Shown here piece by piece: positions 50,801 to 62,800 of a stretch of 64,000 nt of DNA. The stretch spans positions 50,755,952 through 50,819,951 of the forward strand of contig CM075941.1 of assembly GCA_038030265.1 (NCBI GenBank), written 5' to 3'. The position numbers and the translations under genes are program-made. This DNA is from Corythucha ciliata. Its lineage: Eukaryota > Arthropoda > Insecta > Hemiptera > Tingidae. The notes under the pieces are model-generated. The model was not told the DNA's origin and made no database searches. It saw nothing but the letters and a program-made list of their open reading frames with translations. Within the stretch, counting starts at the first letter, position 1. Every line of letters begins with the position of its first letter.

Positions 50801-53800
50801 TGGTGTTCACTTCTTTTAAAGTTCGTTTATATTATTTAAAAAATAAACAACGGTTGTGTATAATTTGAAGCGTAAAAACAAAAAATAGGAGCAAAAGAAA
50901 CATTTATACGTACAAGGAGCGTGTGAAGGCACACTGGGACAGCCAGGCCTAATGGCCGATATTAAGGCTCACGGAGTATGGGACAGGGAGAGGGCGTCGT
51001 TTTACGATATCCGCGTGATAAACGCTGATGCCTCTTCCTACTCCACCCGCGAATGGTCAGCAGTCGCCGAAGAAGCAGCACGAGCCAAACACAGGAAATA
51101 CGATGCAGCAGCAGAAGACCTACACGGCTCGTTCTGTCCCCTCATCACCTCATGCGAAGGCGTCCTTCACAGGGAGTTCCTAGCTTTCGTCCAACGCCTA
51201 GTGGAATCACTGGCAGAGAAATGGAACAAACATCGCTAGGTCGTGTCGGGGTATGTAAAGACAAAACTGCAAATAGCAGTTCCAGGAGAACACAGAGGTC
51301 AGCGAGAAGGGACGACCCTGATATCGAACAGGAGGATACAGCCCTAGGGCTAGAGGACGGTGCACCCCTACCCCTTCCAAGAGATGGTTGAGCAACACCG
51401 GGAATCACCAATTGATTTGTTATTTGTCGAATAATTGAAATTTTGCCTTGGTGAAAACAATACGACGATGCTCTACATTGAATTGACATAGGGAGGCATT
51501 TTTCAACATTGTAGACTTAAAAAGAATGATTTCTTTTCATATTCATCAATACCAACATTTAGAAAAATCGCTTATTCGCTGTTAAAATATAACAAGAAGT
51601 TATGATTTGTCAAAAAAAAATTATTGAGAGTGCCCCTTCTGTACGTTAGTAAAGTAATTATTCTATGGTTGAATCTTCACTGTGGTTGGAGCTAAACTGT
51701 GGATTAGGCCTTTCTGTGGCCATGAGCCTTGCTGTGGTTTGAATCGTCGCTGTTGTTTGGAGCTATATTGTGGTTACGAGCTATGCTGTTGTTTCCAGCT
51801 TTTGTACCGGTTTTGCTGTGGTTTGGTGCTTCGCAGTGGTTTGGAACTTTGCTGTAGTTAGAACTTTGATGTTATTTTCGGGCTTTGCTGTTTGAGGTTG
51901 GGACATTGCCGTGGTTGGGCTTTACAATGGTTAATGCCCCGGTCACAAACCATACGCTATGCGTCTGTGGAGTCTATGCATCCTATCAAAATGCTTCATT
52001 TTTGAAGGGAACACATTTGTTTGGTCACCGCAGTCACCGCACAGACGCATAAAATAGAGCTTGTGAACGGGGTCTAAGCATAGGCGAATGCTAATTCGAA
52101 AGGCAGGGCAAGCGGTAAAGGACCAAAATCGGGCATCCAAAGATTTTTTCAGACTTGAAAATTAGTCAACTGCATTGATAACAAATATGGTAATTCGAGT
52201 AGGTAATGAAATTCCAGAAAAGACTCATTGCCCCTGAAGCAGCCTGAAAAATGATTCAGACAGAGATATTCCCAACTTTTTCTTATCGAATCTGAGAATT
52301 CATGTTGGCTTTTATGGGCCATTTTCATAGGCAGTACTTGAATTGAAATTATCCTTATAGTCTCCGCTGAAATAATTTTATTTGAAAGCAACTCGTGCGT
52401 GTCACGGCCAGTCACGGTTTTATTTGAAGTGGAGTCCATGGATATGGGGCAAAATCTGCTCGAAATTCTACTTGCTCACAAGCATTATTATTATTTTTTA
52501 TTTTTTTCAAAAAACAAATAAGGCAACGAAACGAAAATATCGAAAAACGAACGAAAATAGAAAATATTATAATCATGAGGGTATTCTGTAACTTTGAAGT
52601 ATCGCTGTCGTAATTCTTATGGTTTAATTCGTTTTCTTTTGAAATGCAACTAAATCACAGGCAGTGGCGTAGGTAGGAATTTGTCCTGGGGGGGGGGGGG
52701 GTCAGATTGAAATCTCGTTACGGTGAGGGGACGGGGATAATTTCATATTTTAGTCGTCACACTCTTGAATCTGGACATCTTGCTGGCGTCATCATAGCCT
52801 CAATCTCTCAGTTAGGGGCGATTTTTGGACTCTACCCGCAAATTAGCGCTTTTTTGGCCGAGTGTATCGTTCTTCTCAATTTCAGCCGCATATTATAGCG
52901 GTTTTGCCCCATCCACTCCCATAGCCATGAATTTGCGCATTTTCTCAACTAAGCAGCAAAGTATCTTTTTTATCCCGTTTCAGAAGGTGCGAATTAAAAT
53001 TATAAATGTATTTTTTTTTTTTTCAAACCAAAAAATTCACATCTTCCCATCCATTTCTGTCAAAAAATCATCATTTTTGAATTATAAATTTCACGACGCA
53101 CTTAATTCGAGAATGAGCGATGTTTCTCAATTTTAGCAGCGAATTTTCGCTTTTTCTAAATTTTAGCAGCGTGGTAGCGCTTCCAACCCGTGCATTACCT
53201 ACCACGTCTTGTCAATTTTTGCCAAGAGTTGGCGTTTGACTTAATTTAAGCTGCAAATTAGCAATTTTTTCCATTTTTATCTGAGAATCAGCACTTTTTC
53301 CCAATTTGAACTGAAAATTAACGTTTTTCTTAATTTTAGCTGCGCTAATTGTCGATTTTTTCAATTTTTGCCGCGAATTAGTGATTTTGTTCATTTGTAA
53401 CCGCGAATAATTTTTTCCACAACTTTATCTGCAAATTAGCGATTTTTCCCTATTGCAGCTGTGAAATAGCGTTTTGTGAGCAGTATATTACGATTTTTAA
53501 ACTTTTTTTACCAGGGAATTAGCACTTTTCTCAGTTTTAGCTGGAAATTAACGTTTTTCTTAAGTGTTTTCCTCAATATTAGCCAGGATTGTGCCTTCTT
53601 CCCGCCCCGGTGGAACGCCCTTTAGGGCGCAGTACCGGGAATGCCGGACTGAGCGGCCGGGAAGTGACCTGGCACGTGCTTATCTCCACCCCACTCTCCG
53701 TCAGCCGTGCCAGCTGGTCAAAACTGGGGGGGGGGGGCACCGGGACCTAGAGCTCAGAGATTCCGCGGACGGGAACAAGCGGCGGTCTGGTAGAGGCTCG

Positions 53801-56800
53801 GTGAGCGAAGTCGACGACGAGAGCGCGGCGGTTATGATGAGATTGTGGTGTGGTTACGTGGGTTTTTTCCACTTGGCCACACCTTGTGATTCTTAAAATT
53901 TGGCTTTGCTCGACTCAAAAGAAATAAACTAACAACAGTTTATGATATTTATTTACGAACTTCTTTATTGAACGATAGCTGAAATTTTGATCAAGGATCA
54001 ATTAGTGGGGCGTCTTAAGCCAAGGGGAGAGTCAAATTGACTAACCTCTGTGTTTTCTTCTTCCGGCTTCCTTTGATTTGATGCCACTGATTGAGGGGTG
54101 GGGTAGGTGTATGTAAGGTGTAAGTGTATGTGACTTGTGTAAGTGGTGTGACTCGTGTAAAGTGTTGTGATTGGTGTGAGTGGGGTGACTGGGGATGTTG
54201 ACGAGTGGACGGCGAGTAAGGCGGGCTTCTCCGCGACTTCTCGGTGAATACGTTTCTGATTCTGGCCGCGTGTGTCAGGCTGTGATCTGTCCTTGTGCCA
54301 CTTGCCGCGTAACTTCTGTGTTTTGATATCTTGGGCGAGTGTGTGTCAAGGCGTTCTTTTCCGTGTGGTGTAAGTTGATGATGTGTCTTTGTGTCACTTG
54401 CCGTGTGACTTCTGTGTTTTGGTATCTTCACTAGCGGTCCTCCTTGCCCCCGTGAAAGTTTACTCTTTCTTATTTGTCCGAACTGATCTGATTCCCGATC
54501 TCGACTGACTCATTTTGGGAATGTTTTTGTCTTTTATACTTTTTTTTTGTTTACTATGTTTTATCCCCACCTCTCAATCATTTGAGGAGGGGATCGCTAT
54601 TTTTCATAATTTTGAAGGGATAATTTTGACAGGTGTCAGCCTCGTCACAAGATGCGGTAGTCACTGGTTCTCTAGGTCCCAGTACCTTGGGTATCCGAGG
54701 CCGAGAGTTGGCTGGTGGAAGGGTCACCAACATTTGCCATTGTTGGGCCTGTGCCCCGACGGTGGTACCAGGCGTTAGCGAAGGCGAGGAAACGACGGGC
54801 TGACGATTTTGTTGCGACGAGAAGACGTGGTATTTGAGGGATTCACCACAAGTTCCTTGATGTCTCGATAGAGCGGGCAGCGGAAGAGCACATGCTCCGC
54901 TGTTTCGGCCTCGCCTCCGCATGGGCAGTCGGGGTTCTCTCGGCGGCGGTGGAAGTGGAGCTTGTGGTTGAAGGAGCCGTGTCCTGACAGTAGTTGCACT
55001 GCTGGGTAGCTGAGAAAGCGCCACTTCCATCGCAGGCGCTCCTCGATCACTGGGATGACGTCGTGGGTGAAGCGGCCAGTGGTCCCATTCACTCTGCCAG
55101 CGAATCAGAGCTGCTCGATGGCACTGTTTTCCGTACTCGGCTGATTCGAGATCTGTAGGTATGGGGGCCAGCCATTCGGGAAGTTGATGGTCGGTCCCTA
55201 AGAGGCGGGCTCGTGTGGCCGTGCGGACGTCCAACTCCAAGTCAAGTGGCAGGACTCCAGCCAGGACGTGGAGCGTCAAATGCGCCGTAGTGCTATAGGC
55301 GCGGAGCGCGGCAATGAGGAAGCGGCGTTGGATCGTGCGCGCTTGTTGACGGTCCGCTGGGCGTGCTGCCGGCCACCAGGTGACACACGCGTATGTGATG
55401 CGTGGAAGAAAGTAAACGAGCCGCCCCTCAATATTAGCCGCAAAATAGGGAGACTTTTCACGAATTAGGATTATTTTTGTTCACCTTACGCAATGCATGA
55501 GCGATTTTTCTCAGTTTACTCGCGAATTAGCGGTTTCTTCACCTATTGCCAGAAATTGGCGCTTTTTTTCAATTTCAGCCTGAAAAGTTGCCTTCAGAAT
55601 CCGCAAATTGGCGTATATTCAGTTTTTGGCGCAAATTAGAATTTTTCTCAATTTGGGTTTGCCCAAATACAACACTTTTGCGTTGATTACAACAATTTAT
55701 TCGAAGAATGGCCTCTGTACAGCGAATCAGCGATTTTTTTCTTAATTTTAGTCTGGAAGTTTCATAGCGAGACCACGAATCAGCGCTTTTTAGCAGCTAT
55801 AGCCACGAATATTACCGATTTTGCCTGATAGAGGGTCCGGGGCGAACCCCCCCCCACCCCCGTACCTTGGTACACTACTGCGTTGGGTCTGAAGTCCAAG
55901 GAAAAAGCTGGACGTACTCGGACCTTTTCGGGCTGCTTTAAGTCCAGAAAATCTGCTAAACCTAACTTCAACGTGAATTGCTCAATTTTTGGAGATTTTA
56001 TGGGGCTCTTCGTTATGGTACTAGTGCTCCTTCGTTGGTATACTTGTAGCTCTGGGGGGGGGGGTCTATCCCCCATATCCCTCCCCCCCAGTACCTATGC
56101 CCCTGATCACAGGTGCCTTTTCGGTTTTCGATTGAAAATCCGACACCTTAAAGTTACAGAATGGCCCCCACGGTCAAACACAAGTGGCTTACCTCCACGG
56201 ACCTCCTCCAACTCGTTCATCGAATCAGAAGCAAACAAACAAGAAAGACGAGTAAAAATGTCAACGACGAAACGTTCCAAATTCAAAAAATTACCCACGA
56301 CTTGAAAATCGCCCACAAAATGTAGGGCAAGCGGTGCTTTCCTCGCTTGCTCTGAGGATTCGCCACTGGTCTACGTTTTCGAGCGGCGCGACAACGAAGC
56401 GCCATCCAAGGGGCAAGGGGTGCATTCCAACAAAGGGTTAAATTGAATGCACTACAGCTAAGCCTGCAGTGGACAATGTCACATTCAATACGAGCCTTTG
56501 GGATGTACGCGCGTTGTAGCGCCGCTCGAAAACGCTGCCAGTGGACGACCGACTTAAAGCTTTAAATGTGGTTTGGAGCTTTGATGTTGTTTGGTCTTTT
56601 GTTGTTGTGGTTTGGAGCTTTGCTGTTCTTTGAGATTTGCTGCGGTTTGGTCTTTTTTGTTGCTTAAAATATTTGGAACTATAGCGAGATATTAAAACAG
56701 TTATAGTGCGGGGGGGGGGGGGCTGCGAAAGGGCCCCATTGAGTTCCATCCCCCAACCCGAATATTCTCTCCATATAGCCTCGTCCGGCCTGTGCTAAAA

Positions 56801-59800
56801 CTTACGTTAATAATTTAATCAATTTAAAAAAAATTAACGAAAAATTAGTATAAAACGCTATAGAAGGGCCTCATAGAGGTTTCCACCCCGTTTCGTAGAG
56901 GTCCGTCTCTGTTTGGTACGAACGTACCAATGACGCCTCCGCTCTCCGACCGCTTGTAGTGACTCTCGTCGTTCGTTATCCAGAAAAAAAACCTTCTTGC
57001 CTGCCGTCATCTCGTGTAACAATCGACAAAACACATATTATTCACACCACAGGTACTGCGAGAAAATCATTGTGTACGATCTGACGACTTTAGAGGCCTA
57101 CGATTTCCCTTTTCACCGGTGGCTATCTCAAACGGATTTCCCCGGGTTTTTCACTTTTGTCACTGATCCCAAAGACCGGGGACCGGAGGAGGAACATCGT
57201 ACGGAATTTCACGGTTTGGCAAGAATAAAAAATGTACGGTCACAGTGGGAGGAACTTGGCCCTTTTATCGCCAATCAGATCTGCGAGAGTCATCACTGGT
57301 GTTCACTTCTTTTAAAGTTCGTTTATATTATTTAAAAAATAAACAACGGTTGTGTATAATTTGAAGTATAAAAACAAAAAATAGGAGCAAAAGAAACATT
57401 TATACGTACAAGGAGCGTGTCCTTATACTCACGTGTTTCGTTTCATCGGTAATGATAATTTCCTTGTTCCTCAGGACGCTCACGCGGAGGTGGACGTTCT
57501 CCAAGACCGGGAGACCGGCGAAACGCCTCCGACCGACTGACATCTACCCTACAACGGGCATCATAGGCCCCAGCCGCCTCCGTGCCAACCAGGCGCGGGA
57601 GAAGAACCGGACCTTCTCAAACTCCCTCCGGTTCCCGACTAGCGCCGGGTCCGGCGGAGGGCCCTCCACTTTCCACTCCCGATGGCGCAAGTCATCATAG
57701 AACCCGAACCGGCGCAGCACGTGATCAGCGCTCTCGTCCTCGTCATCACAAGGGCACAAAGGAGAGTCCCGCCGCCGGAATAGCCACAACATGGCGCTGA
57801 ACGATCCATGGCCGGTGAGGATCGAAGTGGCCGCGTGTTCAGGTATGAACCACCTGGCCGCTGCCAACCGAATCCGCACGTCGGGCAAGAAGCCGAACAA
57901 ACGCCTACCAGTCGTGCTGTCAGCCGAACGGCCCTGCCAGGCCTCCACCACCAAGTCATCGAGGAGGTGAAGTGCCCCCGGCAACCACCCGCCCGACACC
58001 AAAGGTGCAAGACGGTCCACCCAGTCCTCCCGACACCCCACCAGCCCAACGACTAGCACGAGATCAGCCGGAGGCATCCCCGCCATGACCTGAAGGGCGT
58101 CTGAGCTGACAGTCCTGTACGCCATGACTACCTGGATCAAGGCCTGCCGCTGCAGGCTGATGACTCTCACTCTCTGCGCCTTGGAGGGGCGGTGCCACCA
58201 CCAGGTCGCACCGGGTCTTTTGCACCGCAAGAGTCAGCCTTGCAGCCCCGCACCACCCATCGACGACCCCCAGGATTCGAGTGACCGGCCCGGCTGAGCC
58301 CCTCCAGCGAGCTGGCCGAGACGAAAACGGCGAGGTCGTCGACATACGCCACCGCCCACACGCATTTCCCCTCGAGGAGCCACCCTTACTCCCTTCTGTA
58401 GGCTCTCTAAATCTCAAGGCAGAGTAGATTGGTGGGGCATGAACTTTTTCAATACACTCATCATTATACACTCATCAGCCTGGCTTTCGCCATAGCGGAG
58501 CCTCACTGTCCTCGACGTGAAGTACGAGGCCACTACCCGAAATATGTCCCAAGGAACACCACGCGGAGTCGAACGTCCAAAAGCACCGCCGCCGAATACC
58601 TAATACCGGGAGGAGTTGACCAAGGCCTGTAGGGCGTCTAAGGCCCCCAACCCCCCCCCCCCCGAATCGCCCCAAACTGGCGCTCATGAAGCTCCCCCTC
58701 TAGAAAAGGCTCCATCCTCGCTAGGAGGAGGTGCTCCAGGACCTTGCTCTCGCAAGGCAGGAGGCTGATAGGCCGGTAGCTCCCTGGCAAGGCAGGGTCT
58801 CGGTCCACTGACTTCAAGATGAGCCGCACAACCGCAACCCGCCACCTCCCCGGGAAGTACCCCGAAACCAGACACCAGTTGTAAAGGTCTAAGTTGGTTA
58901 AGATTACCGAGGATGTGAGGCAGGCTATCACTACATGTGTAGGCATGTCACTACATTAGTACACTTTGATTTTAGTAAAGCCTTTGACAAAGTCGACCAT
59001 AGTATCCTATTGTCCAAAGCAGCGGATTTGGGACTCTTGCTTTCCTGGCTGAGGAATTACCTCGTGGGGCGAAGCCAGTATGTTGAGGGGTCTGATTTGC
59101 TTGAGGTTTCCTCGTTGCTCGAGACACTTTCTGGCGTTCCACAGGGGTCGGTTTTGGGGCCTCTGCTCTTCGCCATCTACCTTATCGGAATTTCCGATTG
59201 TTTGACCCATTGTCGTTACCACCTCTTCACTGACGATCTCGTAATTTATTTTTCTTTTGAGCCAGCCGAAGCTGTTAGTGCTATTTCAAAGGTGCAGGGG
59301 GACATTAATGCCTTGCTGGATTGGGCAGCTGCCCACAAAATTATCTTGAATGAAGGTAAAACCAAGGCTATCATATTTGGCACTTCGAGGTATATGAACA
59401 TGCTCAGGAGGAGGGATTTGCCTCGGTTAATGTTGGGGGAGGTCTCTATACCTTGGATGGAGAGCGTCAGGTTGCTGGGCGTTACCTTGGATTCAACGTT
59501 GTCCTGGAGGGAACACGTTAGTGTTGTTTCGGGGCGGACTTTTCGTAGTTTGGTTCAGCTTCAGACTATCCGTGATTTTCTGTCCCGGACGGCCCGTCGT
59601 GATCTTGTTCGGTCTCTTATTTTGCCTATTTTCGATTATGGATGCTTGGCTTTTTATCGTCTGTCGAGCGAATCGGATTTGCTGTTGTACCGGACGCTCA
59701 ATGCATGTATTCGGTACATTTTTGACCTCAGTCTTGACACCCACGTGACCCCTTACTATACCCGCCTAGGGTGGCTTAAGCCCCCTCAGCGCCGAAACTT

Positions 59801-62800
59801 CTTGCTGGGCTGCTTTCTGTACAAGATTTTTTGCTTGAAGAAGCCTCGGTACCTCTGTGAGGGCTTCACCGCCAGAGCTGATTTTGGCCGAGTCGGCAGG
59901 TCTGGTGGGAGCATCCTTGTGGTTCCTCAGCATCGTTCGTCAGTCCTTGGTGTGGGATTTGGAGTTCAATCGGTCTGTGTTTGGAACGGGATAGCGGAAA
60001 ACATTAAGAGAACCATATGTTTCAATAAATTTCGGGAGAGATATTACTCGTTCTGTCTCACGTTAAGAGAGGAATAAGGCCGTGCCATGTCCTTCTTCCT
60101 TTTCCCTTTCCTTTTCCCTCGTGCCCCCTTCCCACCGTCTAGTCATTGCATTTTGCTCAACCTTTTTAACATTTTTTGATAGCCAATTAATTTATTTTAA
60201 TAATTGAACATGACAATTTAATTTTGATGATATTTTAATGAGATAATTTGTATATATTCATTCATTTAATCTTAAATCATGCATGAGTCTGTAGTCGTAG
60301 GAGCCTACATCGTCTGTCTTCCCTCGTTGAGGTTCGTCAAAAACCTGGTTTCCCAACTGAAACCAAATGCTGAAGATGGCGAGCAGCCGAAATCGGCCCG
60401 TTTTTCCGTGAGGATGCTGTCGTAGCATGCAGAACAATACATTCATACTACGGCTTATTGGCTTTCGAATTGACGGTAGGGGATACTGCCCACCCCTGCT
60501 ACGCCACTGTCCAGACCTGAAACTTTATTATGTAATCCCCAGACACTCCTGACGACAGAATCGTCCTAATAACTGCTGTGTCGCAAACTGACGCGGGGTC
60601 TCCTCATTAAAAAAAAAACACAATTTCGAGTGGGTTTCTTACCTGCAGAAACAAGTTCACGAGGTCGCCCTGAAAGTTTTTTTGGGTGGAGTCCTTCCTC
60701 CAAAAAACCAATTTCGCGGCGCCTTCTCGTCCACCGTACCGATTTCACATGATCCCTTCATTTCAAAAGTCAATTTTAAGGGGGCGTCATCGCCTCATCT
60801 CGAAAATCATTCCCGTTGAGGTCTCCTCAGTCCAAACTCTGAATTCGCGGGGACTTCTCATCCTCTGAACCAATTTTGCAGGGTCTCCTAATTGAAATAA
60901 CCAATTTGTTTGGGCCTACACCGTCTCCTCTTCACAGGCAAGGTCTTTTAGCTTAAAAATGATTTTCGTTAAAACTTTTACGGGGTCTTCACATTCAAGA
61001 TACGAATTTCTCGGGGTTTACTCTTCGCATATTTTCCCTTATTTCGAACTGTTCGTCTGGGTATCGTTCAAAAAGCTAATTTCATTGGGTCTTCTCTCCC
61101 AAGAAGGAACCCATTTCGAGGGGTTTTCTCACTTGAAACACTCGCTGGGTTTCCGAGAAATGCGGCCGCTTCCACCCAAAAAGCACAAATTCCATCCGGT
61201 GAAAACGGGCGGAATCGCTCAATATTTTTAACAACACACTGATCTGTTGGCCATGGGTGACAGCCCCGCTCGCCTTGCCCTGAAGCCGACCCTTATTCCT
61301 CTGTGACGTATTTTTGTTTACTGTTTTATTTACAGCCCTGTTGAATCAATTAAACGCTAGCGATAACTGGTCAGCGAGCGAGTTTCGACGAGGACATGTA
61401 GAAGATTACAACGCAAAAATCGTCGGCATTCCAATTATCCGCCAAATCAGAGATCTCCCCGGTATGTAGAGCTTTCTTAACGAATTTTCAACAATTTACA
61501 CTTTTTTCTCTTTTTTTTTTTTCAGTCGGTGTTTCCGATTCGAATAAGTATTTTTCGCAGTATTTAAACTCTTCTGGTAATCATTTGAGTTTTTCCCCGA
61601 TTGAAACACGAGATTTTTCAATAAATTGGACCGATTATGTCGATTTCGGACTTGATAGAGGAGCTTGGACGTACTCGCGTGACTACGGAAAGGAATCGGC
61701 TCTTTGGAGTACAGTGAATTTCCACGTTCTTTTGGACGACAACCTATCATATTGAAACCATTCGTTTGCAGATTTGATTCGCCGAAGAATTAACGGTTAT
61801 ATTCTTGAGCTGTCTCCAACTTTAGGGCCTTGCAAAAGAAATGTCACGACACATTACTACTATAACTGGTTTGACCGACAAACGAGATTAGTTTCGTTTC
61901 ATTTTGTCGTATACTCCCCCAATACGATGCTCTTCAATTATGGGGAGATATTAGTAAGAGTATCACCTCAAGGGTTATACGAAGGAAAAATATTGGTAGT
62001 TCGATGTTAATAGAGAAAAAAAACGTCACGTAACTTGAAATTGTTTGCAGATTGACTCGGTCAGTGTCTCGCCAGTCGCAACACCTCTGATGTTAGCATT
62101 TTACGCTATGTTTGTAGCGTTTCTCGGTGGTCTACGGATTTGGCTAATTCTGAAAACTCGTGGCTTCCAGAACTATTCCAAAGAATCGGATTTCGGTTTC
62201 GACATGTTCTTATTCGTCGCGTGCTTTCTCGTCGTCATTTACTGCCTTCTAAAAATACTTAGCGACAGTGTAGCTCTTCTATACTTGAGTCAAACGTTTC
62301 GTACCGATTTTATACGGATCGCCGAACTTCAAAATATAGAATTTCTCAGCATTCTCGTCGGCGGAGGCGTTTTAAGCGCTACAGTTTTCACTCTACTTCC
62401 AAAGTTTCGCCCGTACGCCCGTGAAGAAATTCTACGCTCCAACTCATTCAGCAGTGTCCCTACCGTCGCTCTATCGGCGAATTTAATCTTCCTCTACTTT
62501 TCCGAAATCACCTCCATACCTCTCTATTTAATATTCGGCAATCGAGTTTTCAATTTTATCACTCGGGCAAGTCTTCGCGACTACAGCGATTTAATCGACG
62601 AGACTACCGGAGCGATTTCAAACAGAACCAACCTGTCTTATTTCCAATTGGTGACGATTATGTTTTTCATTCTCCGCATTATCGTCATCTCGTCATTTTT
62701 ACAAATATATCGAGAAACTATAATGAGACCTTGGCCAATACGCAGAGGGGAACATATACTGTTGACTTCGGTGTCGAAAAGTTTACAGGGAACACGGAGC

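Noticed and set aside
53564..53896. Plus-strand ORF of 110 codons in GC-rich block
   Set aside because: No recognisable domain; composition suggests transposon-derived DNA but nothing supports a gene.
54015..54431. Minus-strand ORF of 138 codons rich in His, Ser and Thr
   Set aside because: Derived from a gtgtaagtg-type low-complexity region; no recognisable domain.
57452..58056. Plus-strand ORFs over the R1-like LINE
   Set aside because: They are antisense shadows of the minus-strand LINE coding sequence.
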